Shown here: positions 54,349-63,293 of the stretch, piece by piece
How positions within the stretch are numbered: position 1 is the first letter of the stretch
Layout: every line of letters begins with the position of its first letter
Assembly (NCBI RefSeq): GCF_000429305.1
Contig: NZ_AUBP01000007.1
Coordinates: 186,001 to 250,000, forward strand
Direction of reading: 5' to 3'
Length of the DNA: 64,000 nt
Source of the DNA: Desulfovibrio inopinatus DSM 10711
Lineage (GTDB): Bacteria > Desulfobacterota > Desulfovibrionia > Desulfovibrionales > Desulfovibrionaceae
Made by a program: the position numbers and the translations under genes
The notes under the pieces: model-generated
What the model was told of the DNA's origin: nothing
Database searches by the model: none
Seen by the model: only the letters and a program-made list of their open reading frames with translations

Positions 54349-54781
54349 GGTGGTCTCCACAAGTACAGGTTGGCGATATCGATGGTAACGATTTCCCTTT
54401 CTGATTCTTTCCTCATGGCAGGATCGATCATTCGGGTCAAGATATTGTTCCAGCTTTTCCAAAGACGCTGTTCTCTGAAACTGTTAAGAGGAGTCTTCAA
54501 CATTGATCATCCTTGGGTTCCGTATTATGAACCCCTATTTCCCTACGGAAAAGAGGAAATAGGATTTCACTCATGAAACCCAACGCGTACGAAACCTGCC
54601 GGCTGGAGCGTCATGCGCAAAAACGGCCGGGTTCGATGCTCGCCCGTCTGTTGGCGCTGGCTTACCCGAAGGTATCCAGGATATACGACTTGGCAACGTC
54701 AACGTTATAATTCGAGCATGTCGGAATCGGGCAACACCGAACGCAACGACTTCACTCACCATTTATGAAAAGGATCTCACC
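54349..54781. promoter_or_regulatory. divergent intergenic region with two adjacent inverted repeats
   Basis: About 430 bases between the ferredoxin (minus) and oxidoreductase (plus) starts. Two inverted repeats abut: GGGTTC-8-GAACCC at 54515-54534 and CCTATTTCC-12-GGAAATAGG at 54534-54563. They are placed to act as operators or as stem-loops in the ferredoxin leader. No other gene seen. Confidence 0.5.
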
Positions 54782-56488
54782 ATGGCCCAACACGTCGTCA
54801 TTATTGGTGCTGTCGCACTTGGTCCCAAAGCTGCCTGCCGCTTTAAACGACTCGAACCAGATTCCACTGTCACCATGATCGATAAGAGTAATGTCATTTC
54901 ATATGGCGGTTGCGGCATTCCGTATTACGTCTCCGGTGACATCTCGGAACCCAATGAACTGCGTTCTACGATCTATCATATGGTGCGGGATGAAGGCTTT
55001 TTCCGCAATGTGAAAGGGGTAGACGTCATGGCTCGTACCGAAGCGCTGTCCATTGATCGTACTGCCAAGACGGTCCATGTGAAGAATCTCGACACGGGAG
55101 ATGAACAAGACATCAGCTACGACAAGCTCGTCTTGGCCACAGGAAGTCGCCCTCGTCGTTTACCTCTTCCGGGAGCAGACCACAAAAACGTTCATGTCGT
55201 TGCCGATTATAATGATGCGATCGCGATTCGTGAAAAGATCGCGAAAGGCCAAGTTGGTCGTGCGGCTATTATCGGTGCCGGATTCATCGGACTGGAAATG
55301 GCAGAAGCCTTTGCAGATATGTGGGGAGTGGAAACGACCGTTGTCGAAGTCTTCGATCAAATACTGCCCAACCTTGTCAGCTCGAATCTGGCGGAAATGG
55401 GTATGAAACAGATGCAGGACAATGGGGTTGTCTTTTACCTCGGAGAAAAAGTCTCTGCCATTGAAGAAACTGCCGATGGACTGAACCTCAAGACCGATAA
55501 ACGTGATATTCCCTGTGATATCGTCATTATGTCCGCCGGGGTTATTCCCAACAGTGAGCTCGCTTCTGGCGCCGGCCTTGAAGTATCCAATCCGGGTGGT
55601 GCCATTGTCGTCAACGAATATATGCAGACCACGGATCCGGATATTTACGCCGGTGGTGACAATGTGCTGATGCCGAATCTTGTTTCGGGCAAATCTGGTT
55701 TTTACCCCTTAGGGTCGCTGGCCAACAGGCAAGGGCGTGTCATTGGTTCCAATTTGGCCGGGTTGCAACAAACTTTTCCCGGCGCTGTCGGAAGCTTTGC
55801 CGTCAAGATGTTTGAGTGCTCCGTGGCAGGGACGGGGTTGTCGGCAGCCGCGGCTGAAAAAGCTGGGTTCGATGTGGATACTGCCTATGTCGTCCAGTTC
55901 GACCGGGCGCATTTCTACCCTGAAAAAGAGCTTCTTCACATTGAGCTTGTTTTTGAAAAGAAAACCGGCAGAGTCCTGGGCCTTCAAGCGCTCGGCGGTA
56001 AAGGATTGTCTGCTGTCGGACGTGTCGATGCGGTTGCATCGCTTTTGCCGTATAAGCCGACGGTTCATGACATCTCCAATCTCGAACTGGCGTATTCTCC
56101 GCCATTTGCGTCGGCCATGGACGTGCTCAACGCCGCCGGTAATGTGGCCGAAAACATTCTGGCTGGCCGTAACAAAGCGATTTCTGGTCAAGAATTCGAT
56201 GAGCTGTGGGCGCATCGTGACACGAATAATATCTGCTTCCTCGACTGCCGCGAGGTAGAAGACGCGCGTTCCACGGTTGAAGCCGACCCCGAGCACTGGC
56301 TCAATATCCCTCACCATCAGATCAAGGCCTGTCTTGACCAAATTCCCAAAGACCGACCCGTCGTTCTCGTGTGCAACACGGGGGTTCGTTCATTTGAAGC
56401 GCAGTTGGGCTTAAATGCTGCTGGCTTCAACGATACGGTCAATGTCCAGGGTGGCATGTCCGGCTTGAGAAATCGCGGAAAATTCTAA
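54782..56488 (+). CDS. CoA-disulfide reductase / NADH oxidase-like flavoprotein with rhodanese domain
   Basis: 568 residues. FAD-binding N-terminus (VVIIGAVALGPKAA, replacing the usual GGVAAG), then the redox Cys in SYGGCGIPYYVSG near residue 43, the usual catalytic position of CoADR/Nox proteins. NAD-binding follows (AAIIGAGFIGLEMAEAFA), then YAGGDNVLM and dimerisation domain YSPPFASAMDVLNAAGNVAEN. The last ~100 residues are a rhodanese domain (ICFLDCREVEDARSTVEADPEHWLNIP) with active Cys in VLVCNTGVRSFEAQ. Such fusions reduce polysulfide or CoA-persulfide in sulfur metabolism (Npsr type), which fits this kind of organism. A bidirectional terminator follows. Confidence 0.9.
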   Translation: MAQHVVIIGAVALGPKAACRFKRLEPDSTVTMIDKSNVISYGGCGIPYYVSGDISEPNELRSTIYHMVRDEGFFRNVKGVDVMARTEALSIDRTAKTVHVKNLDTGDEQDISYDKLVLATGSRPRRLPLPGADHKNVHVVADYNDAIAIREKIAKGQVGRAAIIGAGFIGLEMAEAFADMWGVETTVVEVFDQILPNLVSSNLAEMGMKQMQDNGVVFYLGEKVSAIEETADGLNLKTDKRDIPCDIVIMSAGVIPNSELASGAGLEVSNPGGAIVVNEYMQTTDPDIYAGGDNVLMPNLVSGKSGFYPLGSLANRQGRVIGSNLAGLQQTFPGAVGSFAVKMFECSVAGTGLSAAAAEKAGFDVDTAYVVQFDRAHFYPEKELLHIELVFEKKTGRVLGLQALGGKGLSAVGRVDAVASLLPYKPTVHDISNLELAYSPPFASAMDVLNAAGNVAENILAGRNKAISGQEFDELWAHRDTNNICFLDCREVEDARSTVEADPEHWLNIPHHQIKACLDQIPKDRPVVLVCNTGVRSFEAQLGLNAAGFNDTVNVQGGMSGLRNRGKF

Positions 56489-56511
56489 ATTCATACGATA
56501 TACAGGAATAA

Positions 56512-56549
56512 AAAGCGCGCCTGGTCAGAGATGTGGCCGGGCGCGCTTT
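56512..56549. terminator. bidirectional terminator between convergent genes
   Basis: 13-bp arms 56512-56524 and 56537-56549 with one wobble pair. A short T-run follows on plus and a TTTTATTCC tail follows on minus, so it can end both the flavoprotein and the chemoreceptor transcripts. Confidence 0.8.
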
Positions 56550-56582
56550 GCGTCTGTCTTGTTGAAAAAACAGGATCAATTG

Positions 56583-58751
56583 TTATTGAGACAATCGCAT
56601 CTGTTTCTTTCCGGAAAGAGCCTTTGAGGAGCGAGCACCGTGCTTTGTGCCATCACGCAAATTATCGATAAGATCTTGTAATTCATTGGCTTGAGCGGTC
56701 AACTCGCTCACGGCATTCGTTGCATCACCCATAGCATACGATACACGTGAAGAAATTTCGTTGACCTCGGAAATGGAGAGGTTAATGGATTCACTTGCCG
56801 ATGATTGTTCTTCCGAAGCCGTTGCAATAGCACGAACTTGATCGCTTACCGTGTCGACAAGCTCCATGATTTCATCCAGTGACTGCCCGGAGAATGAAGC
56901 CAGTTCGGCCGTGTTGCCGATAAGCTCAACGCTGTGTTCCATATTTTCCATGTTCGTCTTGGCGCTTTCTTGTATAGCAAGAATGGCGTCACCGACTTCT
57001 TTGGTCGCAACCATGGTTTTCTCAGCCAGCTTGCGCACTTCGTCGGCCACGACAGCGAACCCTTTACCGGCTTCACCTGCTCTGGCTGCTTCAATGGCTG
57101 CGTTGAGTGCCAAAAGGTTGGTCTGATCTGCAATATCACTAATGACAGTAAGAACTTGTCCGATATTTTCAGCTTGATGGCCGAGCCTGTTCATATCGTC
57201 TTTGAGATGTGACGACGCGGTTTTCACCTGATCCATTTCAACGAGAACTTCTCCGACTTTGCTGGCTCCTTCCTGAGCTTTGTTCCTGGCAGACTCAGCA
57301 GTTTCTGCGGCATGAGCAGCGTTACGCGCCACTTCAAGAATTGTTGTTGTCATGCCATCCATGGACGTCGCTGTTTCGGAGACAAGATTGGCTTGTGTTT
57401 GCGCTCCCTGGCTCGATTCTTCAATTTGATCCGATAACCCTCGGGAGGACGCATTAACGATGCCTACAACCTCCTCCAACGTAGCAGCAGCCTGCAGCAC
57501 ATCATTCTTTGCTTTTTCGGCATGAAGACGCGCCTCTTCGGCCTGATGTGAAGCGCGTTCCGCTGTTTCAGCTTTGTGTTCGGCCTCTCGACTCTTTTGT
57601 TCGATTTCTGCAATATTGTTGCTCAATACTTCGGCCATATCATTGAGGGAATTGAGTATTTCCCCAATTTCATCATTGCGATTGTGTGTTTCTCGGTAGG
57701 TATAATCGCCGTTCGTAATGCGATCCAGAAAGTTTCGTACTGATCCCAATGGCACGAGGATGGTCTTCGTTGTGAAAATCCATATTGCTGCGCCGATAAG
57801 AAGAAGACCTACTATCGTAATGATTGTAAGGTTGATGATTGTCTTATGAACCGGAGCCATGATCTCTGCATGGTTAATGATACCAAAGATTTTCCAATGC
57901 GTTTTGGGTGAAGTCAAAACGACTCCAATCCATTGATTTCCCTCTTTATCCTGAAAATCCATACTTCCGGAGTCCAGGGCGAAAAGTTCCTTGAACGTTT
58001 TCGACTCAACATCGTTGATCGATTGAAAGTTATTTTTCGGATTGTGAGGATCGGCCAGGATAATTCCATCGTCTTGAACCACAACGACATATCCTGTTTG
58101 GCCAAGTGTAATGGATTCCGTAAGGTCGGTAAGATTCTTCAGAGACATATCCACAGCAATGACGCCAATGGTCTCGCCATTACGCATGACCGGTCGCATT
58201 ATCGACATGACAGCTTCTCGGGTCGTGGACATATACGCTCGTGATAACGAAGCACTATGAGGTGAGGCGAGGGCATCGGTGTACCAGGGGCGCTTACGGG
58301 GATCATATCCCGCCGGTATGGTTCCCTCTTGTCGTGCAGTAACAAATGTTCCTTTACGAGATCCGCAATATACGGAAACAAAGTGTGGATGAGATTGCCG
58401 CATTGCCGTGAAGAGGTGAAGCATCTGTTGGCCTGCGTCGTCGTTTTCAACCAGTTTTGATGGAAGTGCATCTTTTGTGTTCACAAAACTTGTCTGAATT
58501 GCATCTATATTTTGTGAGAACGGATGATTTGCCAACATATTCACACTCATAATGCTCTCTTCAATAAAAAGAGTGATCGCATTGTTGGCCAAAGAAATTT
58601 CATGATCGGTTGATATCTTTGCCGTTGTGAGCGCTTGATTGCTAAAATTCATCGCTACAAGGCTAAAAATAGCTATCAATATAATAAAAACAGTGGAGAG
58701 AAGACCAACCATCAATTTCGTTTTAATCGAATTCTTCATGCTCGTTCTCAT
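56583..58751 (-). CDS. methyl-accepting chemotaxis protein with Cache sensor
   Basis: 722 residues. TM1 (about 13-35); a double-Cache periplasmic domain (about 45-295; [57 protein letters not shown] is the ligand region); TM2 (about 305-330); HAMP (330-385); a coiled coil with repeated Ala/Glu heptads; and the signalling domain with the kinase-binding tip [38 protein letters not shown] near 548-586. It senses small ligands such as amino or carboxylic acids and controls CheA. The start may be at the ATG at 58739 instead (KNSIKTK). No classical C-terminal CheR-binding pentapeptide is seen. Confidence 0.93.
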   Translation of the reverse strand: MRTSMKNSIKTKLMVGLLSTVFIILIAIFSLVAMNFSNQALTTAKISTDHEISLANNAITLFIEESIMSVNMLANHPFSQNIDAIQTSFVNTKDALPSKLVENDDAGQQMLHLFTAMRQSHPHFVSVYCGSRKGTFVTARQEGTIPAGYDPRKRPWYTDALASPHSASLSRAYMSTTREAVMSIMRPVMRNGETIGVIAVDMSLKNLTDLTESITLGQTGYVVVVQDDGIILADPHNPKNNFQSINDVESKTFKELFALDSGSMDFQDKEGNQWIGVVLTSPKTHWKIFGIINHAEIMAPVHKTIINLTIITIVGLLLIGAAIWIFTTKTILVPLGSVRNFLDRITNGDYTYRETHNRNDEIGEILNSLNDMAEVLSNNIAEIEQKSREAEHKAETAERASHQAEEARLHAEKAKNDVLQAAATLEEVVGIVNASSRGLSDQIEESSQGAQTQANLVSETATSMDGMTTTILEVARNAAHAAETAESARNKAQEGASKVGEVLVEMDQVKTASSHLKDDMNRLGHQAENIGQVLTVISDIADQTNLLALNAAIEAARAGEAGKGFAVVADEVRKLAEKTMVATKEVGDAILAIQESAKTNMENMEHSVELIGNTAELASFSGQSLDEIMELVDTVSDQVRAIATASEEQSSASESINLSISEVNEISSRVSYAMGDATNAVSELTAQANELQDLIDNLRDGTKHGARSSKALSGKKQMRLSQ

Positions 58752-59190
58752 TGGTTAGGATATGGAGGGAGGGGGGCACGACATAAATAGGAATTTATCC
58801 TGGAAGAGTCTGGAAGTTCTTGTACACATAGATGCGAGCATCATCTGTACTAATTGATTAATTCATGTGTATGTTATGCACATTATTCTTTTTCATCAAC
58901 TCGAATTGTGCATTATGAAAGAATAAAGTGATGAGCGTGATTGCAAACGTGACGCTATTGTAGGGAGGGAACATGAATCTCAAATAAAAAAGGCTCCTTC
59001 CTATGAAAAAGAAGAAGCTTTTTAAAATATAGACCTCACCCAGCCTGTTCTTTCGATGTGCACTCGTTTCCAGTGCGAGAAAGCGCAGTATCATTGGTGG
59101 ATCGAGTAGAAGAGAATATGGAGGCAAGCTGCCAAGAGGTTTTTTACTCGCCGAATATCCTCGTTTTAAAAAATCGTTTTTTCATCTGGG
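58752..59190. other. intergenic region
   Basis: About 440 bases between the chemoreceptor and the DUF6485 gene, both minus strand. AT-rich; a short frame on the minus strand (58858-59127) has no ribosome site or family resemblance. It should hold the chemoreceptor promoter near 58760-58850. Confidence 0.4.
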
Positions 59191-59394
59191 CTAGACCTTG
59201 CCTTCATTAACAAGTCGCGCAAAGTGTTCGAAAGAACGATCGTATGTCTTTTCAGCATCTTTGGAGAAACAGCAACCAGGTAATTGTCGGCTTCGCAAAT
59301 GGTATTGGATACACTGGCAACAGAGACCGGTCTTATTGCAGGCATCGTACGTACATGTACACATCTCAATGTTTTTTTCTCTCTGACATTCCAT
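59191..59394 (-). CDS. DUF6485 cysteine-rich protein
   Basis: 67 residues; the ATG at 59392-59394 follows GGGAG about 6 bases upstream. Cys-rich throughout: IEMCTCTYDACNKTGLCCQCIQYHL then LPGCCFSKDAEKTYDRSFEHFARLV. This matches the DUF6485 family of small zinc- or Fe-S-binding-type proteins in anaerobes. It lies 18 bases downstream of the MoeA-fusion stop on the same strand, so they form an operon. Function unknown; a cofactor or metal role next to molybdenum-cofactor synthesis is inference. Confidence 0.85.
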   Translation of the reverse strand: MECQREKNIEMCTCTYDACNKTGLCCQCIQYHLRSRQLPGCCFSKDAEKTYDRSFEHFARLVNEGKV

Positions 59395-59412
59395 ACGCTT
59401 CTCCCATAGAGA

Positions 59413-61356
59413 TCAATCTTGTGGACCAAGCCCCATGCCCGGGGCCATTTCTTTACCGGTGAGATCTGTTTCGTAGCCACCCATATTTTCTATTTCAGTT
59501 TGAAACTCGGCCGAGCGCAAGACCTCAAGTACAGCCTTGATCCTGATGTCGTTCAGGGCGTTTTTGGGAATGATAAGGTCATATCGTTCTCTGGCTACTG
59601 GGATGAAATCGAGGTTCAAGGCACGAGCAGCAGCTAAAACCCCCATACCACAATCAACCGCGTTGGTTTGCACATTGACGGCAACGGCCATGTGGGTGAA
59701 TTCTTCGTTCGTATAGCCCTCAATGGTCAATGGGTCGATATTATGTTTGCTGAGCTGATGATCAAGCAAAATGCGTGTCCCTGCTCCGCGTTGTCGATTG
59801 ATGAATGTTACGCCGGGTTTGGCAAGATCTTTGATTGATCGGATGTCTTTGGGGTTTCCTTTCGCAACGATGAGCCCTTGTTGACGAATGGCAAGGTTGA
59901 TGACGGTAAGCTCCATGTCTTTGACGTACCGATTCAGGAACGGAAAGTTAAAATCCGTTGTTTCAGGGTCGAAGAGATGGCAGCCCGCCATAAGCGCGGC
60001 CTGGTTCTTAAGTGCGGTAATCCCTCCCATGCTTCCGACATGGCTGGAAGCGAGTCGAATGGGCGGATCGAGCTGCATGAGTGCATCGGCCAGGACATCA
60101 AGCGTATTATCATGACTGCCAACGACGACGAGCGTTCGCTCCAACTCGTTTTGGTCGACAAGCATGGTCGCTTTGACTGTGCTCCCCATTTGCAAGCCTT
60201 CACAATCAGACGGAATACGAGCCACAGCCTGAGCTTTGGTTAACGTCGTTACCATTCCGGCCCCGCGGGACAAAGGCAACGCTGACCACATGTTGCCGAC
60301 TCGTCCGACAGCCAGCCGCAGAAATTCTTCTTGCCCAAGTCGTGAAGGCATTGCCCGCGCCAGGCGAACATCAAATTGCGGCCGAATGGAAAGGCTGGAT
60401 TGTGTTAACCAGGCTGCAAGCGGTGCCAATAATTCTTCAAAACAGACGACAGAACTGACAGGATAACCGGGGGCACCGACAACAAGTTTCCCTCGGCAAA
60501 CAGCGAGCATGGACGGTTTACCCGGCATAGCCGCGACACCATGCACAAAAACCGTACCGAACTTTTCGATAACAGATCTGGTGAAGTCTTTACTTCCCGC
60601 TGATGAACCCGCAACAAACACAACAACATGCGCCGTGGACTCGAGTGCATCTTCCAAGGCTCGTGACAACGATGCCGGATCGTCAGGAACGGGAGGAAAG
60701 CGTCGTGCATCCAGACCAAAAGAATTGGCTAAAGCACGCAGCATGATGGAGTTACTTTCCACAACCTGTCCAGGGCCGGGCTCTGGCCGCGTCGTGTAGT
60801 CCAACACTTCATCACCCGTTGGAATAATGCTGACACGTAACGTTTCATAAACTTGAACTTCCCATATGCCACACGACAAGAGTGCGCCGAGATCATAGGG
60901 AGAAAGTCGCCGACCACGAGGTAGGATCATTTCCGTCGCCACAATGTCTTCACCGATACGGCGAACATGTTGCCATGGAGCCGTCGGTGTTTCGACAAGG
61001 CACGCCCCGGATTCGTCTTTCACGACGTTTTCAATCATGATAACGGCATTGGCAAATTCCGGTAGTGGATGACCGGTGTTGACATACGTAAAGTCAATTT
61101 CCGGTAGAAGCCGTACGGGTTGGCCCTCGCGAGCGTGAAATGTTTTTTCCGCATTGACGGCAATGCCATCCATGGCTGCACTATGGAACGTGGGAGAGGA
61201 GTATCGGGCAATCACGGGAGTCGCCGTGATCCGGCCAAGCGCTTCGTCTACGGGAACTGTTTCCACTCCAACAAGCTCGTCGCGGTTAAGCTGGCCTTTT
61301 AAGAGTTCCACGGCGTCATTGAGGGGAATGGTTTTCAGGTAGATATTTCGCTTCAT
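59413..61356 (-). CDS. moeA: MoeA molybdopterin molybdenumtransferase fused to a PBP-like domain
   Basis: 647 residues. The first ~400 match MoeA: VDEALGRITATPVIARYSSP, SAAMDGIAVNAEKT, IENVV, VATEMILPRGRRLSPYDLGALLSCG, IIPTGDEVL, and VFVAGSSAGSKDFTRSVIEKFGTVFVHGVAAMPGKPSMLAV with the metal/MPT-binding acidic residues. Domain IV follows (LPLSRGAGMVTTL). From about residue 412 a PBP_like domain (PF12727 type) is appended: VVVGSHDNTLDVLADALMQLDPPIRLASSHVGSMGGITAL, GVTFINRQRGAGTRILLDHQL, AVDCGMGVLAAARAL. MoeA inserts molybdate into adenylylated molybdopterin. The fused domain may bind molybdate or another oxyanion. Confidence 0.92.
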   Translation of the reverse strand: MKRNIYLKTIPLNDAVELLKGQLNRDELVGVETVPVDEALGRITATPVIARYSSPTFHSAAMDGIAVNAEKTFHAREGQPVRLLPEIDFTYVNTGHPLPEFANAVIMIENVVKDESGACLVETPTAPWQHVRRIGEDIVATEMILPRGRRLSPYDLGALLSCGIWEVQVYETLRVSIIPTGDEVLDYTTRPEPGPGQVVESNSIMLRALANSFGLDARRFPPVPDDPASLSRALEDALESTAHVVVFVAGSSAGSKDFTRSVIEKFGTVFVHGVAAMPGKPSMLAVCRGKLVVGAPGYPVSSVVCFEELLAPLAAWLTQSSLSIRPQFDVRLARAMPSRLGQEEFLRLAVGRVGNMWSALPLSRGAGMVTTLTKAQAVARIPSDCEGLQMGSTVKATMLVDQNELERTLVVVGSHDNTLDVLADALMQLDPPIRLASSHVGSMGGITALKNQAALMAGCHLFDPETTDFNFPFLNRYVKDMELTVINLAIRQQGLIVAKGNPKDIRSIKDLAKPGVTFINRQRGAGTRILLDHQLSKHNIDPLTIEGYTNEEFTHMAVAVNVQTNAVDCGMGVLAAARALNLDFIPVARERYDLIIPKNALNDIRIKAVLEVLRSAEFQTEIENMGGYETDLTGKEMAPGMGLGPQD

Positions 61357-61494
61357 GGCGGCGTTCCTTACTGTGCAGCATTTACGCGGCGAGATTGTGT
61401 TCCAGGTTAATTAAAATATAAAAAGCAAACCCGCGACAGATAATGAGGTGGGAAGGGAGATAAAGTCAATGCCTTCAAGATGTTTCTCTCAAGA

Positions 61495-62409
61495 TCAAAA
61501 ACGGTATTCCAACAATACTGAGAACTCCTGATCTTGCGCGATAACACTCTGTAAATGGAGTGCAAAGGTCTCAAAAGGAGACACAATGACCCGAACACAT
61601 GGTCGAACTGGCACACGATTGTGGTAGTGAAAGACAGAGTCTTTTGCATTCAGCAATGTCGCGGCCAAAATATCGGTCGCTCCACCTGTGCGCGGCGTCA
61701 TGGTATACGAAAGCGTTTTCCGGAGTTCAAAGTCCGTCCATTGAATACCTAACGCGATGGACCACATCCGTTCGCGCCAGCCGGCGAGCGCACGTATTTG
61801 GTGTGAGCGATGCCAGAACGTTGCGGTGCGTTCAGCTCCTGTCTGTGATGGTGAGGACAGATTGGTCACGTACTCATGTAATTCGCGAGACCATCCGATA
61901 AGGAACCCATAACGGAGTTCAATGAATGGCCCGGTTGATCCTGTGCGGACTTCGGTTGTCAGTCCGCCGCCGATAAGTGGGCCGATTGAGGTATCCCAGC
62001 TTTCCGAGAATCCAATTGTCTGATTTGATGCGAGAAATCGACCTTGAGATGCGCCAATTTCGAGATGAGGAGTCAAGCGAAATCGGAGAGAGTGAATGAG
62101 ATCGTATCCTATTGTCATAGTGAATCGATTCTCTTCCCAGTCTCGTTCCCATTCGCCGTCGTCCGGACCGGTCAAAATTTGAAGCGGCGATGAGGTCAAG
62201 GTTTCATGCATATCGTGGTAGTGAATGCGACTATATCCCATGGAAATATGAAATCGAGACTCCTGGGATGCCTGCGCTACGGAGCGTTGCGGGACAAGAA
62301 TCAACCAGGCAGTATTTAAAAGGAGAACAATTGTTAAAACAGTATGTTGCATTTGAGTTTGAGCATTGTCTTGTCGGTCAATGCGCTTGATGATATGTTT
62401 AGTGTTCAT
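61495..62409 (-). CDS. putative outer-membrane beta-barrel protein
   Basis: About 304 residues from the ATG at 62407-62409; an ATG at 62350-62352 (QHTVLTIVLLLNTAW) is an alternative that puts the signal peptide at the very start. After the hydrophobic leader (residues ~20-45, ending RSVAQA) the protein shows alternating short strands: RFHISMGYSRIHY, RFTMTIGYDLIHSLRFRLTPHLEIG, PFIELRYGFLIGW, and a C-terminal aromatic end SVLLEYRF typical of porin-like barrels. No family was recognised. Its start lies only 26 bases from the divergent methyltransferase start. Confidence 0.7.
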   Translation of the reverse strand: MNTKHIIKRIDRQDNAQTQMQHTVLTIVLLLNTAWLILVPQRSVAQASQESRFHISMGYSRIHYHDMHETLTSSPLQILTGPDDGEWERDWEENRFTMTIGYDLIHSLRFRLTPHLEIGASQGRFLASNQTIGFSESWDTSIGPLIGGGLTTEVRTGSTGPFIELRYGFLIGWSRELHEYVTNLSSPSQTGAERTATFWHRSHQIRALAGWRERMWSIALGIQWTDFELRKTLSYTMTPRTGGATDILAATLLNAKDSVFHYHNRVPVRPCVRVIVSPFETFALHLQSVIAQDQEFSVLLEYRF

Positions 62410-62435
62410 GGAAAACCAAACGTAATGGAAATACT

Positions 62436-63188
62436 GTGAGCGACCGTTTCGACAAACACGATTTACGCGCCTTCGAGCGATTCGCTGCCTCGCCTGCTGG
62501 CCGCTTCGCTTTAGAGACTGAAGCCCGATTACTTGGACGGCTTGTTTCTTCTTGGCCACGCCGAGGTCGGGGGATACTCGATATCGGCTGTGGTGCAGGT
62601 TCGTTCCTTGAGGTTTTTCACCAACTCGGTTTTGATGTCACGGGAATTGACGCCTCTCCCGTCATGGTTGAGGCTGCCAGAGCACGACTTGGTAAAAATT
62701 CCGATATTCATCTTGGTCTGGCCGAGCACTTACCATTTTATGACAATGAATTCGATTTTTCCTGCCTTATCACGGTTCTTGAATTCGTGCATTCACCAGA
62801 GAATGTGCTTCGTGAAGCCATGCGTGTTTCGCGCAAGGGGGTGCTTGTCGCCTGCATGAATCGGCTTTCTCTCTATCACATCACCAATGGCCCAATGCCG
62901 TGGAATTCGCAGACCTCACGCCGTACGCAGGGGCATTGGTTTTTTCCTTGGGAAATCCGTTCTCTTATCCGGCGGGTGGCTGGACCGAATAAGGCCTTAC
63001 GATCGGGCAGTGTGCTCCTTGGTTCCCCGAGTACATGGAAAGCTGGACGCATTCTCAATGCCATCAATGCTTGGACATTACCTCTTCCTATTGGCAGTTT
63101 CTATGCCGTAACCGTAAATTTGTTCGGCGACCCGCTCACCACCCCACTCTATTCCTGGAAAACAGAACCCGGTCTCCCCGTGGGCTAA
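62436..63188 (+). CDS. SAM-dependent methyltransferase
   Basis: 250 residues from a GTG at 62436. SAM-binding motif GILDIGCGAGSFLEVFHQLGFDVTGIDASPVMVEAARARL near residues 46-85, then LAEHLPFYDNEFDFSCLITVLEFVHSPENVLREAMRVSRKGVLVACMNR, as in UbiE/COQ5-type class I methyltransferases. The C-terminal ~80 residues (HWFFPWEIRSLIRRV, PLPIGSFYAVTVNLFG) are less conserved. Substrate unknown. It is divergent from the barrel protein and same strand as the unknown gene that follows. Confidence 0.87.
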   Translation: MSDRFDKHDLRAFERFAASPAGRFALETEARLLGRLVSSWPRRGRGILDIGCGAGSFLEVFHQLGFDVTGIDASPVMVEAARARLGKNSDIHLGLAEHLPFYDNEFDFSCLITVLEFVHSPENVLREAMRVSRKGVLVACMNRLSLYHITNGPMPWNSQTSRRTQGHWFFPWEIRSLIRRVAGPNKALRSGSVLLGSPSTWKAGRILNAINAWTLPLPIGSFYAVTVNLFGDPLTTPLYSWKTEPGLPVG

Positions 63189-63293
63189 GCCGTTCGGAAT
63201 CGCTTGCCAATTCTGACTCCTCGTCCTAATCCTTAGGCCGAGGCAACGTTCGGTTGTACCCGCAACGCCTGTCCAAGCAAGGAGACATCGGGC

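Noticed and set aside
54139-54576. Plus-strand frame of 145 codons
   Set aside because: Antisense to the ferredoxin gene and its leader.
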